This document shows positions 52,708 to 62,511 of a stretch of 64,000 nt of DNA, piece by piece. The notes under the pieces were generated by a model that worked only from the letters and a program-made list of their open reading frames with translations, ran no database searches and was not told the origin of the DNA. The stretch comes from Fischerella sp. JS2 (GTDB taxonomy: Bacteria > Cyanobacteriota > Cyanobacteriia > Cyanobacteriales > Nostocaceae): positions 5,519,724-5,583,723 of the forward strand of contig NZ_CP135918.1 of assembly GCF_032393985.1 (NCBI RefSeq), written 5' to 3'. Every line of letters begins with the position of its first letter. The stretch's first letter is position 1. Made by a program: the position numbers and the translations under genes.

Positions 52708-54099
52708 CTAGCTACGAGCAATACCATCCTGGCGTGCAGCCCGTTGCACCGCAGCCGCAACAGTAGTAGCAACTCGCTCATCAAACACAGAAGGAATGAT
52801 ATGTTCGCGATCCAAATCAGATGGTTTGACTAAAGAAGCGATCGCACTTGCTGCTTCTAAATACATAGAAGTGGTAATTGTTTCGGCCCGACAATCTAAT
52901 GCACCACGAAATACCCCCGGAAAAGCCAACACATTATTTATTTGATTGGGGTAGTCACTACGTCCAGTTGCCATCACCGCAACTTCATTACTGACTAATT
53001 CTGGTTGAATCTCCGGAATGGGATTGGCCATTGCAAACACAATCGGATCTTTTGCCATCGAACGCACCATTTCTGGTGTCAAGACTCCCGGGCCGCTAAC
53101 ACCAATAAACACATCTGCTGCTTGCATTGCACCTGCGAGAGTACCCTGTGCTTTGACTGCAAATTCCCGTTTTTCTTCTGTTAAGTCGGTGCGGCTGCTG
53201 GAAAGAATACCTTTAGAGTCGCACATCCAAATTTTATCTGCCCCGGCTTTTTGCAATAAACGAGCGATCGCAATTCCCGCAGCCCCAGCACCGTTAATGA
53301 CGATGCGAATTTGCTCCATTGACTTATGCACTAACTTGAGAGAATTAAACAGTGCAGCCAAGGTGACGATCGCTGTACCATGTTGATCATCATGAAAAAC
53401 GGGAATATCCAACTCTCGCCGCAGTCTTTCTTCTATTTCAAAGCAACGAGGTGCAGCAATATCTTCTAAATTTACCCCACCAAATACAGGGGCAATATTT
53501 TTCACAGTACGGACAATTTCATCTGTATCTTGGGTAGCCAAACAGATGGGGAAAGCATCAATGCCAGCAAATTCTTTGAAAAGCATTGCTTTTCCTTCCA
53601 TTACAGGTAGAGCAGCCCCTGGACCAAGATTACCTAAACCCAAAACTGCGCTACCATCAGTTACAATTGCTACAGTATTTTGTTTAATAGTTAATTTATA
53701 AACTTCTTCTGGGTTTTGAGCGATCGCTGTACAAATACGTCCGACTCCCGGCGTATAAGCCATTGCTAAGTCAGACACACTTTTGAGGCTAATTCTACTG
53801 GTAATACTAATTTTGCCGCCCCGATGTAGATTAAAGGTGCGGTCATAAACATTTAGTAATTTAATATCTGGTAAAGCCTTAACTGCTTGTACAATTGCTT
53901 CAGCGTGTTCAGTACTAGCAGCATCAACGGTGAGATCACGAATCGAAACAGCTCTAGTTTGTTCGATTAAATCAATTTGACCAAGATTACCACCCGTAGT
54001 GGCTATCGCCTGAGTAACGCTAGCTAACATGCCTATCCGGTTAGGAATCTCCAGACGCAGTGTCAAACTAAAACTAGAATTCGGGGTAAGATCTGTCAT
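52708..54099 (-). CDS. NAD(P)-dependent malic enzyme with N-terminal ACT domain
   Basis: A 463-residue oxidative malate decarboxylase (malate to pyruvate + CO2). The first ~85 residues are an ACT domain (LTLRLEIPNRIGMLASVTQA), expected to bind an amino acid or other regulator. The catalytic part has LAMAYTPGVGRICTAIA, PVMEGKAMLFKEFAGIDAFP (Lys catalytic), DDQHGTAIVTLAAL and RIVINGAGAAGIAIARLL (dinucleotide site). ACT-malic enzymes are typical of cyanobacteria and some Firmicutes. Confidence 0.93.
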   Translation of the reverse strand: MTDLTPNSSFSLTLRLEIPNRIGMLASVTQAIATTGGNLGQIDLIEQTRAVSIRDLTVDAASTEHAEAIVQAVKALPDIKLLNVYDRTFNLHRGGKISITSRISLKSVSDLAMAYTPGVGRICTAIAQNPEEVYKLTIKQNTVAIVTDGSAVLGLGNLGPGAALPVMEGKAMLFKEFAGIDAFPICLATQDTDEIVRTVKNIAPVFGGVNLEDIAAPRCFEIEERLRRELDIPVFHDDQHGTAIVTLAALFNSLKLVHKSMEQIRIVINGAGAAGIAIARLLQKAGADKIWMCDSKGILSSSRTDLTEEKREFAVKAQGTLAGAMQAADVFIGVSGPGVLTPEMVRSMAKDPIVFAMANPIPEIQPELVSNEVAVMATGRSDYPNQINNVLAFPGVFRGALDCRAETITTSMYLEAASAIASLVKPSDLDREHIIPSVFDERVATTVAAAVQRAARQDGIARS

Positions 54100-54273
54100 T
54101 ATCGGTTTGGGTAACAGAGTTTAGATTTTAGATTGAATTTAACTCTAAAAATCTCAAATCAGAAAATTTAGTAAGCTCAAAATCACAATCTAGCAATTGT
54201 ACTCTAACGATGTTACTTGGTGTCTTAGTTTAAGAAGGTAGAGGAAAAAACAAATTCTTTCTGACTTAAAAGT

Positions 54274-54365
54274 ACCTCACCCCGGCTACGCCACCCCTCT
54301 CCTTGCTAAGGAGAGGGGGGAGGGGGTGAGGTTTTTCATACATGTCTATGAAATTTTTTATCAGG
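54274..54365. repeat. Nested-hairpin repeat, copy 1
   Basis: Outer arms ACCTCACCCC (54274-54283) and GGGGTGAGGT (54323-54332), inner arms CCCCTCTCCTT (54294-54304) and AAGGAGAGGGG (54308-54318), followed by a conserved TTTTTCAT..GAAATTTTTT tail. A second copy is at 62263-62360. Confidence 0.75.
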
Positions 54366-54401
54366 ACTGCCCTCTGCTTTGCTTCTAGTTCCTAATTTTC
54401 T

Positions 54402-56930
54402 TCACACCTCAGCGACAACTTGCTCTTGTTCTCTTTCCACAAACGCCTGGACACGGGCGCGGTAATTCCTCAAGGTTTCATCCACCCAATCGCGATCATT
54501 ACTATTAGCATACAAATGTACTAGTGGCTCACTCGCATCTGGTAATACTAACACCCAACTATCATCATATTGCTGACAAATTTTCACTCCATCAATTAAT
54601 TCTAGGTTTTGGGCTGGATGAGTTTCGACCAAATGACGCATTAATGCCCCTTTAGCGGTCCAAGGACAACGGATAATATGGGATTTGTGTATCACTCGTG
54701 GTAATTCTGCTCGCACTGAAGCTAGCGATCGCTCTTGGATTGTTAGCATTTCAATTAATTTGGCAATGCAGAACATGGCATCAAAACCCGGATGCAGTTG
54801 AGGGAAAATAAAGCCGGTATCTGCACTACCTCCCAAAACGACATTTGCATTTTTGTAGCTTGCTTCCATCAAGGCCGTGGGATTAGCTTTGGTACGAATC
54901 ACCTTACCATCGTGACGACGGGCTATTTGTTCTACCGCACTAGATGCATGTACTGGTACAACTACTGTGCCTCTGGGGCTAGAAGTTAACATCATGTCTA
55001 CCATCAGTGCTGTTAACATTTCCCCACGAATAGGTATACCGGATTCATCAACTAGAATCAACTGTTCACCATTAGCTGAAACCTGGACGCCAAAGTTTGC
55101 CTTTAACGCTTCTACCACATGACCCAGCTGTGTTAATAGTGCTTCCCGGTCAGTAGCAGACATTGCAGTCTTATTCAAACTAGCATTCAATACCACTGCA
55201 TCGGCGCCATATTTATCTAGCATTTGCGGTAAAACTGCCCCAGAGACAGCATAGACGTAATCTATAACTACTTTGGCTCGACTGTTACGGAGTGTATCTA
55301 TGTGTAATAGTTTCTCAAAGGCTATGCAGTATTCATCAACCACTTGACTGGGATAAGCAACATCACCAATCTCATGAATTAGCGATCGCCGCATATCTTC
55401 TTTAAAGTAAGCCCCTTCAATTTTCTTTTCTTGGGCTTTGGAAATATTAATGCCCTTGGCATCCATAAATTCAATCAGGATATAGTCTGGGCGATCCGGA
55501 TGTACGCGGACGTGGATACCGCCAGCGACTCCCATTGTGGGTATGACTGTACGGGCAATGGGGATAGCAGTTGCGTCTAGGTTTTGAATATTAATACCAA
55601 CAGACATCAAACCCGCAATTAATGACCGTGTTACCATGCGGGAGATATTACGTTGATCCCGAGAAACCGTAACTCGGGAACCAGGTTTTAAGGTGGAACC
55701 GTAAGCAGCACCTAATTTGACGGCGAATTCTGGGGTAATGTCAATATTTGCCAATCCTTGTACACCCCGTTGCCCAAATAAGTTACGCTGAGCAGTATTT
55801 CCCCATATCAGGTTGATATTTAAAATTGCTCCTGAATCAATTTTCTTACTCGGCCAAACTCGCACGCCAGGACTAATTTGAGCTTCTTCTCCCACCGTAG
55901 ACAAAGAACCAACTACAGCAGCTTCCAAAACATGGGCGCGACGATCTACACGAGTACCACGAGAAATTACACAAGCTGATAGCTGTGCTTCTTCACCGAT
56001 GATGGCGCCATTCCACACAATTGGGCGCTTGAGATTAGCATCTGCCCCAATAGTAACCTTGTCACCAATTACAGTTCCTGGTTCTATGTGTACCCTGGCT
56101 CCGATACGACAATTATCACCAATCACGACAGGGGCTTCAATTCTAGCTGTCGGATCTATGTAAGTATTTTGACCGACCCATACACCGGGAGTTTCTTCTT
56201 TATAGGGAAAATCCAGCTTTACTTTCTGCTCTAATGCATCATACTGAGCTTCACGATAAGCGTCTAAGTGACCAACATCACACCAATAACCTTTAGCGAT
56301 GTAACCATACATTGGCTCACCTTTTGCCAATAACAGAGGAAACAAATCTTTGGAAAAGTCTGATTCAGTATTGGCAGGTAGGTATTCCAAAACTTCTGGT
56401 TCTAAAATGTAAGCGCCGGTATTAACAGTATCGGAAAAAATTTCGCTTGTAGAGGGTTTTTCTAAAAATCGGCAAATGCGATCGTTTTCATCGGTAATTA
56501 CCACTCCAAATTCAATTGGATTCGGAACACGAGTCAAAATCAAAGTTGCTTTTGATTTCTTTTGTTTGTGAAATTCAATTGCAGCTGTTAAGTCAAAATC
56601 TGTGATGCTATCACCGCTAATTACTAAAAAAGTTTCATCTAGAAGTTCAGCAATGTTTTTCACACACCCAGCAGTACCCAAAGGCTGGTCTTCTTCCACA
56701 GAGTAAGTAATTTGTACACCAAAATCGCTGCCATCTTGAAAATAATCTCGCAAAGCATCAGGTAAATAATGCAGTGTGGCAACTATTTCTGTAATATCAT
56801 GCTGTTTGAGAAGATTAATAATATGTTCGGCAATTGGTCGATTTAAGATGGGTACCATCGGTTTAGGCAGGTCACAAGTGAGTGGACGAAGCCGCGTTCC
56901 CGAACCCCCTGCCATCAGTACTGCTCTCAT
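54402..56930 (-). CDS. Nucleotidyltransferase/beta-helix/phosphoglucomutase-like fusion protein
   Basis: An 842-residue three-part protein. N-terminal nucleotidyltransferase: [43 protein letters not shown]. Then a left-handed beta-helix (about 255-370). Then a phosphohexomutase-like region (about 385-830) starting near [20 protein letters not shown]. In this last part the usual catalytic TASHNP is replaced by HVRVHPDRP, and the Mg-binding DGDxDR loop by [13 protein letters not shown], so mutase activity is doubtful. Usually annotated mannose-1-phosphate guanylyltransferase; the substrate is unproven. No PMM/PGM partner is adjacent. Confidence 0.88.
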   Translation of the reverse strand: MRAVLMAGGSGTRLRPLTCDLPKPMVPILNRPIAEHIINLLKQHDITEIVATLHYLPDALRDYFQDGSDFGVQITYSVEEDQPLGTAGCVKNIAELLDETFLVISGDSITDFDLTAAIEFHKQKKSKATLILTRVPNPIEFGVVITDENDRICRFLEKPSTSEIFSDTVNTGAYILEPEVLEYLPANTESDFSKDLFPLLLAKGEPMYGYIAKGYWCDVGHLDAYREAQYDALEQKVKLDFPYKEETPGVWVGQNTYIDPTARIEAPVVIGDNCRIGARVHIEPGTVIGDKVTIGADANLKRPIVWNGAIIGEEAQLSACVISRGTRVDRRAHVLEAAVVGSLSTVGEEAQISPGVRVWPSKKIDSGAILNINLIWGNTAQRNLFGQRGVQGLANIDITPEFAVKLGAAYGSTLKPGSRVTVSRDQRNISRMVTRSLIAGLMSVGINIQNLDATAIPIARTVIPTMGVAGGIHVRVHPDRPDYILIEFMDAKGINISKAQEKKIEGAYFKEDMRRSLIHEIGDVAYPSQVVDEYCIAFEKLLHIDTLRNSRAKVVIDYVYAVSGAVLPQMLDKYGADAVVLNASLNKTAMSATDREALLTQLGHVVEALKANFGVQVSANGEQLILVDESGIPIRGEMLTALMVDMMLTSSPRGTVVVPVHASSAVEQIARRHDGKVIRTKANPTALMEASYKNANVVLGGSADTGFIFPQLHPGFDAMFCIAKLIEMLTIQERSLASVRAELPRVIHKSHIIRCPWTAKGALMRHLVETHPAQNLELIDGVKICQQYDDSWVLVLPDASEPLVHLYANSNDRDWVDETLRNYRARVQAFVEREQEQVVAEV

Positions 56931-57508
56931 AAATCCTCCTTAAACTGTATGCACCACTTGCTGCGTCAAGACAAATCAAATCCGTTTTGTCTGCTTTCTT
57001 AAGTGTCCTACGGATATTGAAGTTTGAGGAACTTCCAATAGATGCATCTAGCGAGATGTAAGCACATCTACTCGTCACACTAGCTTGTTTGTTGATACAA
57101 AATCAAGGAGGCTGAAGGATGAAGGATGTAGACGCGCCTTCTTCGGCTTTTCGTAGAGTAGGGTGAAGGATGAAGAGAAAATGTTGGAATTTTTCGTTTT
57201 TACAATTATTTTTGAGTACTATGCCAGAAACTGCGTTCAGTAAAATATACAAACAATTGCCTTTCCCTACACCCCCATACCTTTATACCCATATACCTAA
57301 TTTTAACCAAGCTACAAATAGCTTGCTGAACAGTAACTGGATACTAAGGGGGAAGCTAATTTAAACTGGAATAATGAGGAATTATCTATCTACTCGAGTG
57401 TTTAACTACGGTGTTTAGTTATGTTTGATTGGTGTAAATGATCAAATTTCGCGATCGCGCGCAAATACTGAACTCAAATTCTCTATTTTGATTGTGGAGC
57501 AAATTGCA
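56931..57508. other. Intergenic stretch between divergent genes
   Basis: Holds one copy of a repeat also found inverted at 60034-60088 (57122-57175), a CCCATAC/CCTATAC-type heptamer tract near 57266-57300, and the leader of the 64-residue gene. The frame at 57170-57364 is repeat-derived and not supported as a gene. Confidence 0.5.
57122..57175. repeat. GTAGACGCGCCTTCTTCGGCTT repeat, left copy
   Basis: AAGGATGTAGACGCGCC, TTCTTCGGCTTT and TAGAGTAGGGTGAAGGATGA, near-identical to an inverted copy at 60034-60088 on the other side of ilvB. Confidence 0.7.
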
Positions 57509-57703
57509 ATGGGTGGATTAATTACTGTTGTATTGATAGTTACTTATGCAGGTTTTGCTTGGAAATTCTGGAGCGGATATAGGAGTACAAATTTCAGTCG
57601 CAGTACAACTAATCGCTTGATATTTTCTTTATTGTGGCCAGTTTTTTACATTACAAATAAGTCCTATCGGCAAAACTTTAGAAAGGCACTCAAGGGCAGA
57701 TAA
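57509..57703 (+). CDS. Small membrane protein, 64 residues
   Basis: MGGLITVVLIVTYAGFAWKF followed by WSGYRSTNFSRS, a second hydrophobic segment (LIFSLLWPVFYI) and a basic end (NKSYRQNFRKALKGR). One membrane helix and a re-entrant or second helix. It has the look of conserved cyanobacterial hypothetical proteins. ATG 57509 is preferred because GGAG lies 9-10 bases upstream; a TTG at 57425 would add a non-hydrophobic stretch. Function unknown. Confidence 0.6.
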   Translation: MGGLITVVLIVTYAGFAWKFWSGYRSTNFSRSTTNRLIFSLLWPVFYITNKSYRQNFRKALKGR

Positions 57704-57845
57704 ATATTACATTCTTGCATGATTTTGATCATCATATCAGGTGGTTGTTTGCTTTATTCAACAGCACCAATATTGCTACTTTGAGTCAGAGATTTAAATT
57801 CTATCAATTTAGATGAACTTTTGTAACAAAGTTAATTAACTTTGT

Positions 57846-57885
57846 AAGGTTTGTGGTCAGCGCTTTAGCGCTGACCACAAACCTT
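57846..57885. terminator. Long perfect hairpin, ilvB terminator
   Basis: Nineteen bases (57846-57864) pair perfectly with 57867-57885; the loop is effectively CTTTAG. It sits 3 bp from the ilvB stop codon and lies between converging genes. T-rich flanks follow on the minus strand. Confidence 0.75.
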
Positions 57886-57887
57886 TA

Positions 57888-59807
57888 TTACAATTTCGTT
57901 CCACACTCTGGACAAAAATTATTGGTGGGAAGGTTTTTCGCACCACAATTACTGCAATAAACAGGTTTGATGTCAGCTTTCGGTGCTTGCTTAGGCAAAC
58001 CGATCATCTGAGCGTTGCTCTTGCCAGGAGCTACCATTGGGTAACAGTTTTCGTCTTTGGTAACGTGGACATCAAGAATCACCGGGCCGTCATAAGCTAA
58101 CATTTGGGCGATCGCATCTGTCAATTCTTCCTGGGTGTTAACTATTATGCCTTTGATACCATAAGCTTTTGCTAGTAATTCAATATCTGGCATCCCCACT
58201 TCCATGTTGGAACAAGAATAGCGCTCACCGTGGAAAGCTTGTTGCCACTGGCGCACCATTCCTTGCCAACCATTATTCACAATAACTGTCTTGACATTTA
58301 TGCCATACTGTGCAATAGTTCCAAGTTCCTGTAAACACATTTGGAAGCTGGCATCACCACTAATACAGATGACTTGTTGATCCGGGAAAGCAACTTTAGC
58401 ACCCATAGCTGCTGGCAAACCAAAACCCATTGTTCCCAAACCGCCGCTAGAAATCCAACGCCGGGGTCCTGTTTTGAGAAATTGAGCTGCCCACATTTGA
58501 TGTTGACCCACATCTGTGGTGTAGATAGCATGGGGTGCTTGGCGAGCGATCTCTACAATCACTTCTTGGGGTGAGATGCTATCGTCATGGTGCGGTACAA
58601 CCAAAGGATACTCTTCTTTCCAGCGATTAATTAATTTCAACCACTCTTGGGTTTGGTTGGGTGTACCTTGGATACCCAGTTCTTCACATCGGCGTAAAAT
58701 GTCTTGCAATACGTTCTTAACATCGCCAACGATGGGTACCTCAGGAACACGATTTTTACCGACTTCTGCGGGGTCGATGTCGATATGAATTACTTTAGCG
58801 CGGGAAGCAAATTCATCTAGTTTGCCAGTAACCCGGTCATCAAATCTGGCACCGACACAGATGAGTAAATCACAATCGGTAACTGCAAAGTTAGCATAAG
58901 CAGTACCGTGCATTCCCAACATTGCCAAAGATAAGGGATGATGCTCATCAAAAGCACCCAAACCCATCAAAGTTGTAGTGATGGGGATTTGGAATAACTC
59001 AGCCAATTCTTGAAGTTCGGCGTAGGCACCAGAAGCGATCGCGCCTCCACCAACATACAACAAAGGACGCCGACTTTCACGAATCAGTTGAATTGCCGCA
59101 TGGATCTGGCGTGGATTTCCCTTAACTGTAGGGCGATATCCAGGTAACTTTGCTGAACCTGGTTGCACAGGTATATAGTCAAATTCTTCAAATGCCACAT
59201 CCTTAGGGACATCAATCAAAACTGGTCCTGGTCGCCCTGTTGCGGCAATATGGAATGCTTCAGCCACAATCCGCGCCATATCTTTGGGGTCGCGCACTAC
59301 GTAAGAGTGCTTCACAATAGGCAGTGTAATACCGTAAATATCAGTTTCCTGAAACGCATCTGTACCGATCGCATGGCGGGGTACTTGTCCTGTGACAATC
59401 ACCATCGGGATCGAGTCCATATAAGCAGTGGCAATCCCAGTCACCAAGTTAGTTGCCCCTGGGCCTGATGTACCAAAGCACACCCCTACCTTACCTGTAG
59501 CGCGGGCGTAACCATCAGCTGCATGGGCTGCACCTTGTTCATGTCTAACTAGGATGTGCTTGATACCATCACCACTAGCTTCTGCTTTGTATAGATCATC
59601 ATAAATTGGTAGAATCGCACCACCAGGATAACCAAAAATATATTCGACGCCGTGGCGTTTTAGACTGTCAAGCAGCGCAAAACCACCAGATGCACGTCTG
59701 GGCGTTACGACTGGCAATGGAGATACACTAGACTGGGCTTGATTCTCGGTTTGTGGAGCAATAATTTGGGGACGCGATTCTCCTACGGAGACACTTCGTG
59801 AACGCAC
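57888..59807 (-). CDS. ilvB: Acetolactate synthase large subunit with C-terminal zinc ribbon
   Basis: A 639-residue ThDP/FAD enzyme that makes acetolactate or acetohydroxybutyrate for branched-chain amino acids. [19 protein letters not shown] and [20 protein letters not shown] (catalytic Glu) are in the first domain; the ThDP-Mg site is [30 protein letters not shown]. Two unusual ends: the C-terminus carries a four-Cys ribbon (CSNC, C618/C621, and CPEC, C632/C635); and the first ~10 codons (GTG start at 59807) are made of a dispersed repeat (GTGTCTCCGTAGGAGA). No small-subunit gene is in the window. Confidence 0.94.
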   Translation of the reverse strand: MRSRSVSVGESRPQIIAPQTENQAQSSVSPLPVVTPRRASGGFALLDSLKRHGVEYIFGYPGGAILPIYDDLYKAEASGDGIKHILVRHEQGAAHAADGYARATGKVGVCFGTSGPGATNLVTGIATAYMDSIPMVIVTGQVPRHAIGTDAFQETDIYGITLPIVKHSYVVRDPKDMARIVAEAFHIAATGRPGPVLIDVPKDVAFEEFDYIPVQPGSAKLPGYRPTVKGNPRQIHAAIQLIRESRRPLLYVGGGAIASGAYAELQELAELFQIPITTTLMGLGAFDEHHPLSLAMLGMHGTAYANFAVTDCDLLICVGARFDDRVTGKLDEFASRAKVIHIDIDPAEVGKNRVPEVPIVGDVKNVLQDILRRCEELGIQGTPNQTQEWLKLINRWKEEYPLVVPHHDDSISPQEVIVEIARQAPHAIYTTDVGQHQMWAAQFLKTGPRRWISSGGLGTMGFGLPAAMGAKVAFPDQQVICISGDASFQMCLQELGTIAQYGINVKTVIVNNGWQGMVRQWQQAFHGERYSCSNMEVGMPDIELLAKAYGIKGIIVNTQEELTDAIAQMLAYDGPVILDVHVTKDENCYPMVAPGKSNAQMIGLPKQAPKADIKPVYCSNCGAKNLPTNNFCPECGTKL

Positions 59808-59939
59808 AGTCGAACCTCACCTGTATAACTAAGATAATTCTGAATTTCTGTAGTTAAATTTTCATTTTAATTTAAAACTCTCATAGTTTATTGAGATTAT
59901 CAGTTATCCCTGACATGAAAGCGGGGATGGGGGGATGGG

Positions 59940-59992
59940 GAGTGTGGGGAGTGTGTAGACGCGCTCATAGGCTTCCCGTAGGGTGGAGTATG
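59940..59992. repeat. GTGTAGACGCG...CTTCCCGTAGGGTGGAGT repeat
   Basis: GTGTAGACGCGCTCATAGGC followed by TTCCCGTAGGGTGGAGT (about 59950-59988). Related copies are at 29437-29470, 31112-31150 (inverted), 37439-37474 and 39206-39330. Confidence 0.7.
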
Positions 59993-60033
59993 AGGGGTAT
60001 AGGGAGAAAACATAAAAAATATATTTATTCATA

Positions 60034-60088
60034 CTTCATCCTTCACCCTACTCTACCTTGAAGCCGAAGAAGGCGCGTCTACATCCTT
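60034..60088. repeat. GTAGACGCGCCTTCTTCGGCTT repeat, right (inverted) copy
   Basis: CTTCATCCTTCACCCTACTC, then GAAGCCGAAGAAGGCGCGTC and TACATCCTT: the reverse complement of 57122-57175. It abuts the stop codon of the MFS gene. Confidence 0.7.
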
Positions 60089-61351
60089 CTATATTACGTC
60101 TTGCAAAACTTTACGGGTATTTTGCCAAGCCCAAACACCAATCACAGCAACTATCACACTCATTCCTACTAGCACACTTCGCAAGCCTAAAGCATCAGTG
60201 ATTGGGCCAGTGATTGCTAAGGGTGCAGAAAGAGCAATATTAATGGCATGGTTTTGAAACCCAAAAACTTTACCAAGCATTGAAGGTGGGGTTTGTTGTT
60301 GAATTAAAGTTTGCATTGGCACACCAATCAAGGCTGCACCTATTCCCAAAACAGCACAAAGTATTAGGGCCAATGACAGTTGGTTGACAAAAGTGAACGT
60401 CCCTAAAACCACTGCCATCATTAAAAACCCGATCAAGGGTAAGGGCTTATGATGAAATTTATCACCCCAATGACCCAAAATTGCTGCTCCAATCACCATC
60501 CCCACACCTGCTGCTGCTAAGAAAAAGCCAAATTGTTTCTCTTTTAAGCCAAATTCTGCTGCTAATTGAATTGCCAATACTACTAGGGCTGCAAATACGC
60601 AATACAAGGTTACTAGTTGCAGCATGGCATTTAACACCAAGCGATTTCTTTTGAGATAGCGCAAGCCTTGTTTAAAGTCCGCCCAAGGGTGGATTGTTGC
60701 TTCTTGATCGCCAGTAGTTCTGTTGTCTTTAAAGTTAATTGGCTGCATCATCCCAGCAGAAGACATGTATAATACTGCCACTATCAACTCTTGACCATAA
60801 TCGGGACCGAGTGAATTTTTTGCCCAACTCAACATCGGTTCGCCGATCGCAAATCCCACAATTAAAGCACCCATCATTGTGCTGCTAAACAGGGCATTGG
60901 CTGCCATTAAGTTTTCTCGCCTTACTAATAGCGGAATGACTGCCTGTTCTGCCGGTGCAAAAAACTGCGTCACAGTGGAGATTGCAAAAGTTAGTATTAG
61001 TAGAATCAAAAACTCTCGTGGCAAAAACGGTATTAACAGTGTCAATAGACCGCGTACTACATCTGAACCAACCATAATCAGCTTTTTGGGAAAGCGGTCA
61101 ACAAATACACCTCCAGCAGAACCAAACAGAATTGCTGGGACTGTAAACGCCACCATTAAAGCTGAGTACATAGAATTTTCTGCTAAACCCGCAGGAGGCG
61201 GATAGTTTTCTAGTAGGGCAATCATTAAAACAAAGAAAACTTTATCCGCAAGCTGGGACAATAACTGTCCAATCCACAGCAGCATAAAGCCACGGTTTCT
61301 CAGCAGGACACCAAATCCTTTATTTACAGCAGCAGGTTCAGTTGGAAACAT
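60089..61351 (-). CDS. MFS transporter (EntS/MFS_3-like)
   Basis: A 420-residue twelve-helix transporter. The first helix has FMLLWIGQLLSQLADKVFFV; the loop 2-3 motif is GGVFVDRFPKKLIMV. PAEQAVIPLLVRRENLMAAN after helix 4 is the usual MFS_3 signature. This branch includes siderophore and drug exporters; the substrate is unknown. It is alone, between repeats. Confidence 0.85.
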   Translation of the reverse strand: MFPTEPAAVNKGFGVLLRNRGFMLLWIGQLLSQLADKVFFVLMIALLENYPPPAGLAENSMYSALMVAFTVPAILFGSAGGVFVDRFPKKLIMVGSDVVRGLLTLLIPFLPREFLILLILTFAISTVTQFFAPAEQAVIPLLVRRENLMAANALFSSTMMGALIVGFAIGEPMLSWAKNSLGPDYGQELIVAVLYMSSAGMMQPINFKDNRTTGDQEATIHPWADFKQGLRYLKRNRLVLNAMLQLVTLYCVFAALVVLAIQLAAEFGLKEKQFGFFLAAAGVGMVIGAAILGHWGDKFHHKPLPLIGFLMMAVVLGTFTFVNQLSLALILCAVLGIGAALIGVPMQTLIQQQTPPSMLGKVFGFQNHAINIALSAPLAITGPITDALGLRSVLVGMSVIVAVIGVWAWQNTRKVLQDVI

Positions 61352-61565
61352 CAGTAGTTAGGGAATAGGGGAACTCGGGGTCCCTACAACCGTAGGGAGT
61401 GGGGATTAGGGCAACGAACGGGGATTAGGGAGCGGGGATTGGAAATCGGGAATTGAGAATTGAGAATTAGATAAAAATCTATCCTAGCCCTTGTTCTGTG
61501 ATCCCCTATTCCCCTGATTAACTGTCTTCAATTCTCACTCCTGATTAATACTTATATTTTCCGGA

Positions 61566-62138
61566 TTAATTTTCCTCATATAGCACCAATAGTCTATGCA
61601 AAAATTCAGCCGCAGTTAAACTTTGCTTAGATAGTGATTCCCCAACCGAGGAGTCTACCCACCAACCTTGAACCTTTTGGGGCGATCGCCACATTTGTAG
61701 GTGATCAACTGCTGGATCTGCATAAAAATTATTTTCACCACTGCCGAGTATTTTAGAACTCCAGTGAGTGAAGTAATCATGGCTCATTCTATGGATAGGA
61801 AAGTTTCCCCACAATGGTACTCCCCATCCGTCTATAGCAATAAAAGCCTTGACTTTGCCTCCTATTAGTTGCCATAAATATGCAGCTGCGATCGCTCCAA
61901 CTACACCAGCACTAAAACAAACGAATATAACTGGCGATTCTAGCCTATCTCCTAAGTTCTGATGTAAAAACTGTAAAATATGAAACCCAGAGAATGTAGA
62001 ATAAAATTCTACTGGGTAAATAAGTATATTTATTGAATTCGCAGATTGCACACTATTAATCACTGAGTCTTTCCAAGCCATGACAAATTTGTCGGTTAAT
62101 TCTTGTTCATGTATTCCTGGGCAAATAATTATACTCAT
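61566..62138 (-). CDS. Alpha/beta-hydrolase-like hypothetical protein
   Basis: A 190-residue protein. MSIIICPGIHEQELTDKFV has the oxyanion-type first strand and SPVIFVCFSAGVVGAIAAAY a nucleophile elbow-like CFSAG (Ser as candidate nucleophile; the first Gly of GxSxG is Cys). VDHLQMW near the end could supply the His. It resembles short cyanobacterial proteins of unknown role. Enzymatic activity is not shown. Confidence 0.6.
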   Translation of the reverse strand: MSIIICPGIHEQELTDKFVMAWKDSVINSVQSANSINILIYPVEFYSTFSGFHILQFLHQNLGDRLESPVIFVCFSAGVVGAIAAAYLWQLIGGKVKAFIAIDGWGVPLWGNFPIHRMSHDYFTHWSSKILGSGENNFYADPAVDHLQMWRSPQKVQGWWVDSSVGESLSKQSLTAAEFLHRLLVLYEEN

Positions 62139-62511
62139 ATGGATTTAATTACAGCTTTCCCAATTATAATTGTTTATGAATTTCAATGTCACAAATATCA
62201 CAATAATTACTTAAGTGCCAATAAGTAAAGGTTAAAGCACCTAGCCCTCTAATTTCAAAGTTACCTCACCCCGGCTACGCCACCCCTCTCCTTACTAAGG
62301 AGAGGGGGTGGGGGTGAGGTTTTTCATGCTTGGCGGTGAAATTTTTTCATTGACACTGCCTTATTTCTTGAAAGCGCCCCTACTAAGTCATTCTTAGGTA
62401 TAAAATTTTGAATCAATGTATTTCTTTTTGTATATATCCTATCCAGGGGGATGGGATAATAGATTAATAAGTAAGAAAAACAACAACCGAAATTTATTGA
62501 GGAATAAAATT
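62139..62511. other. Intergenic stretch with nested-hairpin repeat
   Basis: Holds the repeat at 62263-62360 and the leader of the ferrochelatase-like gene, including TTGAGGAATAAAATT before the GTG start. An in-frame upstream part from 62416 has no conserved character. Confidence 0.5.
62263..62360. repeat. Nested-hairpin repeat, copy 2
   Basis: Outer arms ACCTCACCCC (62263-62272) and GGGGTGAGGT (62311-62320) with an inner CCCCTCTCCTT/AAGGAGAGGGG pair; the tail TTTTTCAT..GAAATTTTTTCA..ACTGCC matches copy 1 at 54274-54365. Confidence 0.75.

Noticed and set aside
57170-57364. 64-codon frame upstream of the small membrane gene
   Set aside because: Starts within a dispersed repeat and runs through a CCCATAC-type tract; no homology-like features.
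62416-62511. N-terminal extension of the ferrochelatase-like protein from an upstream start
   Set aside because: The extra 32 residues have no conserved motif and the GTG at 62512 has a proper ribosome site.
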